Virus record (IMG/VR): IMGVR_UViG_3300047547_000041
Span: 62,001 to 126,000 of that record
Direction: 5' to 3' (one strand)
From: a virus
Length of the DNA: 64,000 nt
The notes under the pieces were generated by a model. That model had not been told where the DNA came from. It saw only the letters and a list, made by a program, of their open reading frames with translations, and searched no databases. Made by a program: the position numbers and the translations under genes. The first letter of the stretch is position 1; every line of letters starts with the position of its first letter. Shown here one piece after another: positions 18,588 through 30,170 of the stretch.

Positions 18588-21500
18588 ATGTCTCTCCAAA
18601 CTTCACAAGCACCTTATTTTGACGATTTCTCCGAAGACAATGGTTTCTATAAGATTCTGTTTCGTCCCGGTTTTCCTGTTCAGGCGCGTGAACTGACGCA
18701 ACTTCAGACAATCATTCAAAACCAAGTTTCAAAGTTTGGTGAACACATTTTCAAGAATGGTTCGATGGTTGTCCCCGGTCAAGTTTCGTTTAGCACTGAA
18801 GCTCAGTATGTCAAGCTGGCAATCACAACCACATCCGGTATTCCAACAAATACTGTGATCGATTCGTTTATTGGTAAGAAGGTTGTTGGTCGCACTTCTG
18901 GTATTGTTGGTGAAGTTCTGGCTGTTGCTGGTAACACTTTGGATGGTGTTGACCCCAATACGATCTATGTTCGTTATGAAACGTCTAGCCTTGACGGTAA
19001 TGGTAAGGTGTTTCTTGACAATGAAGCTGTGAACGTTGAAGGTTTCGCCTTTGATGTGAATGTTACGGGTACCGGGTTTGGTTCTACGGCTTTCATCGGT
19101 CGTGGCATTTACTTTGTCAATGGTTATTTTGTTCTGGTCGAAGAACAAACGATCATTTTGGACAAGTACACCCGCACTCCAAGCTATCGAGTCGGTCTGA
19201 AGGTTTTTGAGAAAGTTGTGACTTCGGATGAAGATAGTTCGCTGCTTGATCCTTCGCTTGGTTCACCAAACTTTGCCGCGCCCGGCGCACATCGTCAGTT
19301 CATTGCATTGAATTTGACTAAGATTCCGCTTAACTCTGTTGATGACAGTGATTTCATCGAATTGCTGGCTCTGGAAAATGGTCTGCTGCAAAGAATTGTT
19401 AATAAGACTGCTTACGGTGCAATTGAAGACACTCTCGCCCGTAGAACTTATGACGAATCTGGTGATTACGTTGTCACCAATTTTGACGTTGCTATCAAGG
19501 AAGAACGAAACAACAATCAAGGCGAGTGGCAACCCGGGCGTCAATACTACCGTGGCGACTATTCTGTTTCCAACTCTAAGTTGTATCTGGCTACCAATAA
19601 TGCAGTGTCTGGTACAAATGCGCCAAGTCACGCAACCGGTATCGTTTCCGATGCAGTGACCGGTGGCGTTCTGTGGGAACAAGTTGATTCGGCTGTTTAC
19701 AATTTGGGTCAGAATATCAATGGTAACCCCGAAAACTTTGCCATGGTTATCGATCCGGGTAAGGCATACGTTCGTGGTTACGAAATTGAAAAGACCGGTC
19801 AGGAAGTTTTGAGTGTTCCAAAGTCTCGCGATTTCAAGCAAACCGGTTCGACTTATATTGATCCTCTGTATGGGAACTATGTTCAAATCACTAACGCTTC
19901 CGGTGTTGTGCCTATTGCAAACTATGCAAAAATTGAACTGCATTCACATTTCACAACTGCTCATGGAACATCGCCCGCTGCCAAGATTGGTACTGCGCGT
20001 GTTCGTCACGTTGAAAAGATTTCCGGCACCCCCGGTTCAACAACCGAAGTCTTTAACCTGTATTTGTTCGATGTTGTTCTGAACACTGGATTCACATTCT
20101 CTCGCGATGTTAAGGGTCTTTTCTACGATAACCCTGCTGGTGGCGCGACAAAGGATTTCTCTGCTGATGTTGTTCCCGATTTGGTTCAATTGACTGGTTC
20201 GATTTCCGTTTCTAACACTTCGGTCACTGGCAACGGTACATCGTTCACCACACAATTGAAAATTGGTGACTACATCAAGTTTGACGGTGTGACAACTCGC
20301 GTGACTGCAATTGCAAGCGATAACGCTTTGACGATTTCGAGTAACGCAAACGTTACGAACCTCGCGTTTTACCGTGTTGAAGTGATCAACTATGAAAGCG
20401 CACTGACTGACGCACTGTTTGAACTGAACACTCCATACGTTCGTTCTGTGCGCAATTCAAGTAACCAGAATGCTACCGCATACACCGCTGTCGGAACGTT
20501 CACTGGAACGGCTTCTGCTGCTTCTGGTGGCACTTGTACACTGTCTATCACCTCTACGTCTGGTTCGTTCGCTTCAGGTGCTGATAGCGACAACTACATC
20601 ATTTACAACAACGAAACCGGCCACACAGTTCCGTTCATTTCTGTCTCTGTTGCCGGTAACAATGCAACTATCACACTTTCGTCAACTTACGCAAACGTTT
20701 CGTTTGTGGTGATTGCTGCTATCAACAAAACCGGAACTTTGCTGACTGAAAAAATTAAGACTCTTAGCACTCAAACTCTGACGATTTCTACATCTGATTT
20801 GGCAACCGCTAAGAAGATTTCTTTGGGTAAGGCTGACGGTTTCAGAATCAAGTCTATCAAGCAAGATTCCGGCACGTTTGATGACCCTACCGGTCTGTTC
20901 ACCAAGAATATCACCAACAACTATAGTTTTGATAATGGTCAACGAGATTCGTTCTATGACCTTGCATCAATTTCTTTGAAGTCTGGTGCTTCGGTTCCTA
21001 GTGCACCGATTCAAATTGTGTTCGAGTATTTCCAACATTCGAACGGTGACTATTTCACTGTGAATTCCTATAACAGTATCGACTATTCACAAATTCCTAG
21101 CATCAATGGTGTGTATCTGGCTGATGTTATCGATTTCCGCCCACGGATTTCTGATGATGGTCTGAACTTTGTTGGTGCTGGTTCAAATGCTGGTTTGTTT
21201 ATCAAGCCCGGCACTTCCATTCTTACAGATTATTCGTACTACCTCCCCCGTATTGATTCTGTTAGTTTGGCATCGGATGGTAAGTTTATTCGAGTTGCCG
21301 GTATTCCTAGCGAACTGCCAACTGTTCCTAGCAAGCCCGATAACGCCATGGCGTTGTACAATGTCAACATTCCGGCATATACCGGTGATGTTCGCGAAAT
21401 TTTCCTGAATCCATTTGACAACAAGCGATACACCATGCGCGACATTGGTAAGATCGAAAAGCGTGTTGCAAATTTGGAAGAATATGCCATTTTGAACACC

Positions 21501-24500
21501 CTTGAACAAAATACCGCTAACACATCGATTTACGATAGCAAGCGAGAAGAAAAGTTCAAGACTGGTTTCATTGTTGACAACTTCAGCGACACCAAGACCG
21601 CCAATACAGAATCGCCGGAATTCTCAGTTTCGATTGATCCTAGTTTGAATGAATGTCAACCATCGTTCACGGTTGAAAACGTTGACTTGGTTGAGTCTGC
21701 AACTTCCGCTGCTGCGCGTGCCGCATCGAATTATGCATTGACCGGTGATCTGATCACGTTGCCTTTCACCGAAGTCAAGTATATCGAGAACCCATTTGCT
21801 TCGCGCATCATCAATGTCAACCCATATGCAGTGTTCACTTTCATCGGCAATATGGATTTGACACCAAGTTCCGACACTTGGTTCGAAACTCGTTACCTGC
21901 CACAAATTGTTATTCGTCGCGAAGGCAATTTCAATTTGTTCAAGAATCTCTATGATGGTAAAACTCAATGGAATAGCTGGCAAACCAACTGGTCTGGTGT
22001 GTTGGCGACTCGCACTGAGCAAGTTATGGATTGGGTCAATGGTAGATTCGGCTTTGAAACTAACACAACTGTTCAGTCAAATCAGACTAGAACCGGTGTG
22101 ACAACATCTGTCACCGAACGTTTTGACAACAAGCTGATTGGTGACAGAATTGTTTCGACAACTTCTGTGCCATTCATCCGTGCCCGTAGAATTTTGGTGC
22201 AAACCAAGGCTCTCAAGCCTAGCACAAAGTTCTTCCCATTCTTTGACAATGTTGATGTTTCTCCTTACATTGATTATCCAACTCGAATTGCTTACAGTAC
22301 AACATCTCCATTGAATTTCGACGATTCGACGAACGTTGGTGGCGACATTTTTGAAAACGCCCGTAAGATTTCTGGTGATACGACAAGTTCTCTGTCTCGC
22401 GGGGATGTTATCAGAAACTCGAACGGTGCAACCGCTGTTGTGATTGGCACCTTCACCGAAAACAACATTCGATATTTGGATGTTATCAACGTCAAGGGTA
22501 CTTTCTCAACTGGTAATGTGATCACGGGTAGCATTTCAAACGCCACTGGCACCATCATCACAACGCCAACTGTTCTGAACAATTTGATCAGTAACAAGTC
22601 GGGTGAGTTGAACTTCATTTTCCGTTTGCCATGTGATGATATCCAACGTTTCAACACTGGTACACGACAGTTCAAGTTGATTGATTCTTCTACAAACAAT
22701 CAAACTTCTGGTAACTATACCTCTGTTGCGTTCGGGTCATATGAAGCAACTGGCGTTCTGAATACTCGTCAACAGACTATCGAATCGACTCGCAACGCCA
22801 ACGTTGCAAGTCAGTATGTCAGTGAAACTAGAACCACGATTACCAATCAGACAACCTTTGTCGCACAAGATTTTTGGGTTGATCCTTTGGCACAATCTTT
22901 CTTTGTTGACAACTCTGGTGGCTGTTTCATCACATCGGTTGACATTTATTTTGCTTCCAAGGATGCATCAATTCCTGTTTCTCTCGAAATTCGAGAAATG
23001 GTGAATGGCTACCCTGGCAAGAAAATTGTGCCATTCTCCAAGGTTGTTTTGAAGCCTTCTGATGTTAAGATTTCGGGTTCGACCGTTACTGTTGATGGGG
23101 CGAATGTTGCATCGTTCAACACTCCAACACGTTTCACGTTCAAGTCTCCCGTGTATCTGATGGAAAACACCGAATACTGCTTTGTGCTGTTGTCGGATTC
23201 CAACAAGTACAACGTGTGGATTTCGCATCTTGGCGACAAGATTCCCGGCACAACTCGTTACATTTCGGAACAACCTTACGCGGGTTCTATGTTCAAGTCG
23301 CAAAATGCTTCTACTTGGACTGCCGAACAAATGGAAGACATTAAGTTCACCATCAACCGCGCCAAGTTCAACACCAATGTAAACGCTGTTGTTGATTTTG
23401 TCAACGGTGAACTGCCTCAGGTGAACTTGACAACCGACCCAATTGCAACGACCAACGGTGTTTCAAAGGTTCGAGTCAACTTCCCCAACAACTGTTTGAG
23501 CGTTGGTGATAAGGTTAATCTGGTCAACACCGATGAAACCATTACTTCTATCAATGGTATTCCATCTTCTGAAATTTTTGGTGAGCATATTGTTCTTAGC
23601 ACTGATCCGGACAGCATTGTGATTGATGTTGCTACGAATGCAACTGCTACAGGTTTCGGTGGTGGCGATAGCGTGTTTGTTGTTCCTAACATCACGTTTA
23701 ACAACATTCATCCAAACATTCAGCACACAAAGTTGGTCGATACATCAATTGATTTCCAAGCTGCATTCACTACAGGCAAGTCATATGATGGTACGGAAAT
23801 TGCCTATAGCCAAACCGGTTACACAAATGTTCAAGTTGGCGATAACACGGAACTTCCGGTGACATATGGTGTTTACAGTAAGTTGAATGAAACGACTTAT
23901 CTGGCAAGCAACAAGTCTTTGAAGGTTCGAGCATTTTTGAGTTCCAAGCGTGACAACCTTTCGCCGGTCATTGACGTACACCGCACCGATGTTACTTTGA
24001 TTCGACATGAGTTGAATGCGCCAACATTTGAAAACTCGGTTGTCAGTGATATTGATCGTAGATTGATTATTTCTGATGCTACCGATATTTCATCGTCAAC
24101 AACAGGTTTCTCAAGTTCTAACGCATCTCGTCAACAACTCAATACAATTGAAGTTGGTCAGTATATTCGTGTTGATTCAACCTCGAATTCTGGTGACTAT
24201 CTGGTTACCGATGTTTCGATTGGTGATACTTCGACAACGATTACTGTTAATACACCACTGACAGCATCAACAACGGGGCAACTTGTCAACGTTTCCGTGT
24301 ATGACAGATTCTTTGAAGAAACCAATCCCAATAGTGGTTCGGCAAGGTCTAAGTACGTTACCAAGTCTATGGTGTTGAACAACTCTTCGGATTACCTGAG
24401 TGTTGCATTTGACGCGAATTTGGTTGCTGGTAGCGATGTGAGAGTTTTCTACAAGATTTCTCCTGTTGGTTCAACTCTGAATTTTGAAAACCAAAAGTGG

Positions 24501-24686
24501 GTTGAAATGACTTTGGAAAATCGTAAGCAGTTCGTATCGTTTGGTACCAAGTCTTTTACCGAACTTCGCTATCGCGCTGAAAACTTGCCAAACTATGACA
24601 CTGTTGCTGTTAAGGTTGTTGAGTATTCTTCTAACCAATCGGCAAAACCGATTATCCGTAGATTCAGAATGATTGCTGGTGTATGA
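18588..24686 (+). CDS. Giant baseplate-associated protein (DUF4815, gp10-like)
   Basis: The protein has 2032 residues, the largest in the window. The N-terminus YFDDFSEDNGFYKILFRPGFPVQARELTQLQTIIQNQVSKFGEHIF is the signature of the DUF4815 family, which marine T4-like phages encode in the gp10 position. The middle contains repeated short beta units. Around residue 1420-1560 is a galactose-binding-like segment (FWVDPLAQSFFVDNSGGCFITSVDIYF). The 6.1-kb frame has no UAG. It probably forms the baseplate periphery and anchors fibres. It overlaps the next gene by ATGA. Confidence 0.75.
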   Translation: MSLQTSQAPYFDDFSEDNGFYKILFRPGFPVQARELTQLQTIIQNQVSKFGEHIFKNGSMVVPGQVSFSTEAQYVKLAITTTSGIPTNTVIDSFIGKKVVGRTSGIVGEVLAVAGNTLDGVDPNTIYVRYETSSLDGNGKVFLDNEAVNVEGFAFDVNVTGTGFGSTAFIGRGIYFVNGYFVLVEEQTIILDKYTRTPSYRVGLKVFEKVVTSDEDSSLLDPSLGSPNFAAPGAHRQFIALNLTKIPLNSVDDSDFIELLALENGLLQRIVNKTAYGAIEDTLARRTYDESGDYVVTNFDVAIKEERNNNQGEWQPGRQYYRGDYSVSNSKLYLATNNAVSGTNAPSHATGIVSDAVTGGVLWEQVDSAVYNLGQNINGNPENFAMVIDPGKAYVRGYEIEKTGQEVLSVPKSRDFKQTGSTYIDPLYGNYVQITNASGVVPIANYAKIELHSHFTTAHGTSPAAKIGTARVRHVEKISGTPGSTTEVFNLYLFDVVLNTGFTFSRDVKGLFYDNPAGGATKDFSADVVPDLVQLTGSISVSNTSVTGNGTSFTTQLKIGDYIKFDGVTTRVTAIASDNALTISSNANVTNLAFYRVEVINYESALTDALFELNTPYVRSVRNSSNQNATAYTAVGTFTGTASAASGGTCTLSITSTSGSFASGADSDNYIIYNNETGHTVPFISVSVAGNNATITLSSTYANVSFVVIAAINKTGTLLTEKIKTLSTQTLTISTSDLATAKKISLGKADGFRIKSIKQDSGTFDDPTGLFTKNITNNYSFDNGQRDSFYDLASISLKSGASVPSAPIQIVFEYFQHSNGDYFTVNSYNSIDYSQIPSINGVYLADVIDFRPRISDDGLNFVGAGSNAGLFIKPGTSILTDYSYYLPRIDSVSLASDGKFIRVAGIPSELPTVPSKPDNAMALYNVNIPAYTGDVREIFLNPFDNKRYTMRDIGKIEKRVANLEEYAILNTLEQNTANTSIYDSKREEKFKTGFIVDNFSDTKTANTESPEFSVSIDPSLNECQPSFTVENVDLVESATSAAARAASNYALTGDLITLPFTEVKYIENPFASRIINVNPYAVFTFIGNMDLTPSSDTWFETRYLPQIVIRREGNFNLFKNLYDGKTQWNSWQTNWSGVLATRTEQVMDWVNGRFGFETNTTVQSNQTRTGVTTSVTERFDNKLIGDRIVSTTSVPFIRARRILVQTKALKPSTKFFPFFDNVDVSPYIDYPTRIAYSTTSPLNFDDSTNVGGDIFENARKISGDTTSSLSRGDVIRNSNGATAVVIGTFTENNIRYLDVINVKGTFSTGNVITGSISNATGTIITTPTVLNNLISNKSGELNFIFRLPCDDIQRFNTGTRQFKLIDSSTNNQTSGNYTSVAFGSYEATGVLNTRQQTIESTRNANVASQYVSETRTTITNQTTFVAQDFWVDPLAQSFFVDNSGGCFITSVDIYFASKDASIPVSLEIREMVNGYPGKKIVPFSKVVLKPSDVKISGSTVTVDGANVASFNTPTRFTFKSPVYLMENTEYCFVLLSDSNKYNVWISHLGDKIPGTTRYISEQPYAGSMFKSQNASTWTAEQMEDIKFTINRAKFNTNVNAVVDFVNGELPQVNLTTDPIATTNGVSKVRVNFPNNCLSVGDKVNLVNTDETITSINGIPSSEIFGEHIVLSTDPDSIVIDVATNATATGFGGGDSVFVVPNITFNNIHPNIQHTKLVDTSIDFQAAFTTGKSYDGTEIAYSQTGYTNVQVGDNTELPVTYGVYSKLNETTYLASNKSLKVRAFLSSKRDNLSPVIDVHRTDVTLIRHELNAPTFENSVVSDIDRRLIISDATDISSSTTGFSSSNASRQQLNTIEVGQYIRVDSTSNSGDYLVTDVSIGDTSTTITVNTPLTASTTGQLVNVSVYDRFFEETNPNSGSARSKYVTKSMVLNNSSDYLSVAFDANLVAGSDVRVFYKISPVGSTLNFENQKWVEMTLENRKQFVSFGTKSFTELRYRAENLPNYDTVAVKVVEYSSNQSAKPIIRRFRMIAGV

Positions 24687-24886
24687 CAAATAAGGTAGGC
24701 ATTGAAACAGATGCCTCCCTTGAGCGAGATATTCACTCAGGGGCGGTGCTAAATAAAGACACAGATGCATTGCAAAAACATATTGCTTCGCGTCAACGTA
24801 TCAAAATTCTTGAACAAGATATTCAGGAACTCAAAACGGGTATGTCTCAAATTTTGATGTTGCTGCAAGAACTCAAAGGAAAATAA
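24683..24886 (+). CDS. Small coiled-coil protein
   Basis: The protein has 67 residues and its start overlaps the end of the giant gene (ATGA). The sequence is charged and helical (IKILEQDIQELKTGMSQILMLLQELKGK), with a heptad pattern at its C-terminus. It may trimerise and link fibre proteins to the baseplate. No family is recognised. Confidence 0.55.
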   Translation: MTNKVGIETDASLERDIHSGAVLNKDTDALQKHIASRQRIKILEQDIQELKTGMSQILMLLQELKGK

Positions 24887-24889
24887 CCG

Positions 24890-26470
24890 ATGGCAATCAT
24901 TACACTTCGCAATGAAAAGGGTTCGGCCCTTACCATTGCTGAAATGGACGCGAACTTTGTCAACTTGAACACCGACATTCAGACCCGTCTTCCAATCGAA
25001 TCTTTCAGTGGCGAGGAAATTCTTTCTCGTTTGTTGAATGTTGACGGTTCCGGTTCTGGTCTTGATGCTGACACGATTGATGGGTTCTCCACCTCGATTG
25101 TTTCAACAGGTTCAACCGTTGTTGTTCGAGATTCTACCGGCGCTATCAATGCTGGCGCGGGGTCGTTTACAACACTTTCTGGCACAACGTTGACGCTTGC
25201 GAACAATTTGATTGTTGGTGGACAAGCATCAATTGTTTCAAACCTGATTGTCAACGGAAACTTGACCGTCAACGGTACATCAACGTCTGTCAATACTTCG
25301 GTTGTCACAATTGAAGACCCGATCATTGAAATTGGTGGTGGTGAAGGTGGCTCGGCCCCTGCTACTAACGATGGTAAAGACCGTGGTATTGTTTTCCGTT
25401 ATCATGATGGCAACACCGCAAAAACTGGCTTCTTTGGTTATGATGCCCGCATGGCTAGGTTTGTGCATATTCCTGATGCTACTGTTACAGGTGAAGTTGC
25501 CACAGGCGTTTCTGTACCTTTGGTTTACCCCGAAGAAACTATTCAAATCAACCGTCTTGGTGTTGGTATGTCTGCTAGTACCAACTACAGTATTAACGCA
25601 ATTGGTGGTATTTCCGGTGCATCATAGAGTCTGAGTCAGTCGAACCCAACGGAAAAGTTGGAAGTCGGTTCCGGCTCTGTTAGAACTACTGGCGACAACC
25701 ATGGTCTGAAAATTTCAAACGCTGCTGGGAACGGTGGTGGTAACATTATCGCGTTGAATGGTGCGAATAGTGGTTTGTCGATTTCATCGGGTAATGGCCC
25801 GATTAACGTTTCACATTCACTTTATCTCAAGTCTCAGTCAAACACCAATCAGTCATACATTCACATTGTCAATACTGCAACCGGTACAAACTTGACAGAT
25901 GGGTTGATGATTGGTAATGATTCAAGTGGCAAGACTTTTATCCGCAACTTGGAAAATGCCGGTGTTAGCATTCTGACGAATAACACAGAAGCTGTTGCAG
26001 TTGATCAAAACCAAAATGTTGGTATTGGTATCACACCGACACGAAAACTTCATGTCAACGGTATTATCAAATCTGAAGTTGGTGGTATCGAGTTTCCTGA
26101 TGGGTCGGTTCAAACAACTTCTGCGTCAGGTGTGCAACCAAACTTTGAACTACAGCACGCTCAAATCGCATCAACGACATTTACAACAAGTGTGATTGGT
26201 CAACAAGTTATTGACACAATTTCGGCAGTCAATTTCACAACGATCAACTACACTGTCCAAATTTTTGCCAATGGTTCATATCATAGCACGAACTTGACCG
26301 TTGTTCATGATGGTGTGAATGCATATATGTCCGAGTATGGTGCGATCACAACGGTTTCTACGTTGGGCACATTCACAGTAGATATCAGCGGTGGATTGGT
26401 CAGATTGTTGTTCGATCCTATTTTTGCAAATAGCACAATCAAGGCTGTTCGCACTTCGATTAAGGCATAA
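24890..26470 (+). CDS. Tail fibre protein, one internal UAG
   Basis: The protein has 526 residues. MAIITLRNEKGSALTIAEMDANFVNLN is a common start of phage fibre proteins. The middle has beta-helix-like strands (VVGGQASIVSNLIVNGNLTVNG), then HVNGIIKSEVGGIEFPDGSVQTTSA, a typical fibre/chaperone-type segment. A UAG at 25,625-25,627 lies in GGISGAS-UAG-SLSQSNPTEKLEVGSG; the TEKLEV repeat after it belongs to the same fibre architecture. It is the first of four fibre genes. Confidence 0.7.
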
Positions 26471-26472
26471 TT

Positions 26473-27771
26473 ATGGCGACAACGAATGTTAATTTTCAGG
26501 TCAAGAATGGCCTTGAGGTTCCAACTGCAAACGACATTTACGTTTTCGGGAAGACCCCCGCATTGGTAAGTCCGTTCGCTACATTCGATTTCTCCCGTTC
26601 AAAGGTTCTTGACCCTAGAATTACACTGACTAGAAATAGTGTCGCAACCGGATACAACGAATTTGGTAAGCTGATCACTTATGCAAATGATACACCAGTT
26701 TTCGAATGTGATTCCTTTACGGGCGAAAGTCTCGGGCTTTTGATTGAAGACTCCGCGATCAATTACGCTTTGTATTCTGAGCAAGCTGATAATGCAGTTT
26801 GGACAAAAACAGAAACTACAGTTTCCGCGACTACTTCTGTAGCTCCCGATGGAACATTGACTGCCGATAACTTCATCCCAAGCACAAATTCAACTGCGCA
26901 CTCGATTGAACAAATTGTTACATCAACAACTAGTGCAGTGACTATTTCTGTTTTCGTTAAAGTCAACTCACTGGTTAACAAGGTTTCGATTTCACCGGGT
27001 GGCGCAAACAGACTTGCACATTTTGATTTCACCAATTTGACTGTTGCAACTGAATCTGCGGTTCGTTCAGCAAAGATCAAAAAATTGAGAAACGGTTGGT
27101 ACCGAATTTCAGCCAGTTATGCCGCTAGCGCAACCGCGTATGACCGTTTCCGTTTCTTCGCTTCCAGTGGTTCACTAGGAAACTCTGCAACGGCTTCGAA
27201 TGGTACCAATGGTATCTTGGTATGGGGCTTTCAGTTTGAACGCAATACGCTGGCTACATCTTACATCCAAACGGTTGCGTCAACTGCGACTCGCGCAGCA
27301 ACCCAAGTTTCTATCACCGGCACAACTTTTACAGATTTGTTCAAGGCTGTTGATGAAGGAACGCTCGAAGTGTTTTACAGGGTGTCCGAAGACGTTGACG
27401 GTTCGAGAGTTTTTGTGAGTCTGAATAATGGTACAGCAAATAATGCATTGAGCATTTTGTCAAGTGCCGAAAACCAAGTTTCATCGTCTGTTGTCAGTGG
27501 TGGTACAACAGTTGCCTCTCTTACTGCTACCGACAACGCTATTGGCGAAACGTCAAACGTTGTTGCAGCGTACAACACAAACTTTTTCACCTTGAGTGCT
27601 AACGGTGGCAATGTTGTTACTGACGTTACTGGTACTGTTCCATCATTCAACAGAATTGATATTGGTAGTTTGTCGTTTCAGTCTCAAACATATTGCAACA
27701 CGACAATTCGTAGAATTTGTTTTTATCCAATTGCTTTGACAATTGACGAGACTAAGATTCTCTCAGTCTAA
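26473..27771 (+). CDS. Tail fibre protein with a LamG/concanavalin-like domain
   Basis: The protein has 432 residues. The first 30 resemble attachment segments of the neighbouring fibres. The rest (ATFDFSRSKVLDPRITLTRNSVATGYNEFG, EQADNAVWTKTETTV, KKLRNGWYRISASY, WGFQFERNTLATSYIQT) matches phage proteins with a jelly-roll carbohydrate-binding domain. It probably helps recognise host surface glycans. There is no UAG. It starts two bases after the previous stop without a strong ribosome-binding site. Confidence 0.65.
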   Translation: MATTNVNFQVKNGLEVPTANDIYVFGKTPALVSPFATFDFSRSKVLDPRITLTRNSVATGYNEFGKLITYANDTPVFECDSFTGESLGLLIEDSAINYALYSEQADNAVWTKTETTVSATTSVAPDGTLTADNFIPSTNSTAHSIEQIVTSTTSAVTISVFVKVNSLVNKVSISPGGANRLAHFDFTNLTVATESAVRSAKIKKLRNGWYRISASYAASATAYDRFRFFASSGSLGNSATASNGTNGILVWGFQFERNTLATSYIQTVASTATRAATQVSITGTTFTDLFKAVDEGTLEVFYRVSEDVDGSRVFVSLNNGTANNALSILSSAENQVSSSVVSGGTTVASLTATDNAIGETSNVVAAYNTNFFTLSANGGNVVTDVTGTVPSFNRIDIGSLSFQSQTYCNTTIRRICFYPIALTIDETKILSV

Positions 27772-27774
27772 ATA
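27769..27774 (+). promoter_or_regulatory. Late-promoter-like TAAATA
   Basis: TAAATA overlaps the preceding stop and lies 36 bases before the next fibre gene. Confidence 0.35.
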
Positions 27775-27810
27775 TAGTTTTAACGACCTTTTGGGGATAG
27801 GGAACCAATA

Positions 27811-30132
27811 ATGGCGTCACAAAGTTTGTTTGGTAAGGGTCCAAACCAAATTCCAAGAAATTCTGATCTTGGAAATATCGCGTTTCAAAACTCTGATTTC
27901 TTGAGAGTTACAAAACTTTCTTCTGATTTTTCACTGGCTGTTGGTAAAACTGTCGCGTCACATGCTGTTGATGTTGTTGGTGATGTGAATAGTACGGGCG
28001 TTCTAAGAATTAACGGTTCACAAATTCTTTCGAGTACATCACTTGCAGAAAGTGTTGTCAATTCTTCTTTGACAAGTGTTGGTAACATCACTACCGGTAC
28101 ATGGTCGGCATCAATTGGTGCGGTTTCTGGTGCAAACCTCACAAACCTTACCGCTGGCAATCTTACCGGCACGATTACACCATCAGTTCTTGGTAATTCA
28201 ACATTGTTTGTTGGAACCACACCAATTTCGCTTAACAGGTCGTCGTCAAATCTGACGCTCGCCGGTATCACATCGATTCAATAGCCCGGTTCTACATCGG
28301 GTACTGTAACGTTGGTTCCTAACGCTGTTGCTGGTACAACTACACTGACTCTTCCCGCAAATTCTGGAAATATTGCTCGACTTGAAAACAACCTTGGTAG
28401 CTTTGCTCAAACAACATCGGCTCAGTTGTCAAACATTATCAGTGATAAAACTGGTTCAGGTTTGTTGGTTTTCGCAAATTCTCCATCACTTCAAACCCCA
28501 TCAGTTTCAACGTCAATCAAATCAAATTCTTCAACTTTTAGCATTTTTCCGGATACAGTTACATCTTTGTCTATTGGAGGAACTGAAACAACATCACTGA
28601 GTATCGCTGATGGTGTAGTCAACTCACAAGTCGTCAGAATCTTTTCTGGTGATGTTCCTTCTACAGTTACAAGAAATTTTTTTATTGGTACTGGCGCGGA
28701 GTTGGGGTCTACAACCAATGTTACCGTAGGGAGTTCGGCAAATGGTCTGACAACCTTTTCATTCTCAAATACATTGCTGAAAAATATCTCTAGTGGTAGT
28801 TTTACATCAGCAAGTGGCAGTTTTAGTGGCGCGGTTACCGCTTCTCAATTTGTTTCAACTGTCGAAAACGGTACATCACCATTTGTTGTTAATTCTTCAA
28901 CAAAAGTCGAAAACTAGAATGTTCATTCAACCGAAACAACTTAGCAGTTTTCGATCCCGATACAGATTGATGTATCGGGAGATGTTACTAACACACAGAT
29001 TCGAACTTTCGATGGTACAGCAAACGTTTCTATTCCAACTCAAATTTTGACTGATATCACACCAACAAGTGTTTCTACAACGTCGCAGGGCGCCTTGAGT
29101 GGTTTCCGAAACCGTGTTATAAACGGTTGTATGAGAATTAGTAATAGATCGAATCAATCTTATATTAACACAACAGATGGTTCGATTCGTAAAACATTTT
29201 CAGCAATCGATAGATGGTATATGCGTGGTAGTGGTGGTTCCGGGGATGCTTTTAACGTATCGCAAGGTTTGAATTCTATTGTTTTCAACAATATCGTATA
29301 TCCAGCCTGCCGACAAACCGTTACATCAGCGGCAAATCCAACAACTTTGTCAGGTTTTTTCTTTTACAGTGGAATTTCTCAACTTATCGAGTCAAGTAAT
29401 GTCTATGATATGTTTAACGGTTCATCGAAAACTTCATTGTCTTTTATTTTTCTCACAAATGTTACGGGGACATACCCAGCGGTTCTAACGACTATCAGTT
29501 CAAATGGTAATGAGGCTAATACTTATTCGTTCACCTTTTCTGCAACTGCAAATACACCAATCAAAGTATCATATCTTATCCCATCTGTCACTCTTACAAA
29601 TAATTCTCCTACGACTTCTAGCGGTTTGCGGTTATCTATAGGCTCTATAGCATCAACGAATTATCAAACACCTTCGGCAAACGGGAGTATTTGGTCTGGT
29701 ATTACCGGTGAAGCCCCTCCCAATGTTACTAATTGGTAGACAACTTCTGGAAACTATATTTCTGTGGCACAAGTTCAATTTGAGCTTGGTCATGCAACAT
29801 CTTTTGAACACAGACCTATTCAAATCGAACAAATGTTGTGCCATAGGTATTTTTGGAAAATTCGTAGAACTATTCAAACTCGCGTTTACAATCCAAGTAC
29901 AGCAAGTCAAACAAATTACATTCATGTACAATTGCCGACTCAAATGAGAATTGTTCCTACTGTGACATTTTCAACAAACACACAAACTGCCGGGACTACA
30001 GTGGCGTCAACAAATGTTAGTATTGATGGTTTTGAGATTTCACAAACTTCAACCGCTGTTGGTGACTATAGTGTAAGCATTGCGGGTCCAACTGGAACCA
30101 GTGTAAATCTATCCGCTAGCGCAGAACTATAA
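27811..30132 (+). CDS. Tail fibre protein, four internal UAGs
   Basis: The protein has 773 residues, paralogous to the next gene. Both start with PNQIPRNSDLG/PDQIPRNSDLG and LDVVGD-type segments, and share SNSTFSI and the QGALSGFRNR motif that begins the C-terminal receptor-binding part. UAGs are at 28,282, 28,915, 28,942 and 29,737. In the paralogue the residue matching the second is Leu (VANLNV versus VEN-UAG-NV). The third and fourth match Asp and Ala. The C-terminus (VQFELGHATSFEHRPIQIEQMLCHRYF) is a common fibre end. Four UAGs in one still-coherent gene argue strongly for recoding. Confidence 0.8.
28264..28355 (+). repeat. 92-base exact repeat, copy 1
   Basis: This is identical to 30,624-30,715 in the neighbouring fibre gene, including the shared in-frame UAG, while flanking sequence has diverged. 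It suggests recent gene conversion or domain shuffling between the two fibre genes. Confidence 0.85.
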
Positions 30133-30133
30133 G

Positions 30134-30139
30134 TAAGTA
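30134..30139 (+). promoter_or_regulatory. Late-promoter-like TAAGTA (doubled)
   Basis: TAAGTAAGTA (30,130-30,139) contains two overlapping TAAGTA motifs, ending 31 bases before the next fibre start codon. Confidence 0.35.
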
Positions 30140-30170
30140 AATTTATCAACCGTTTGTGTAGGAACCAATA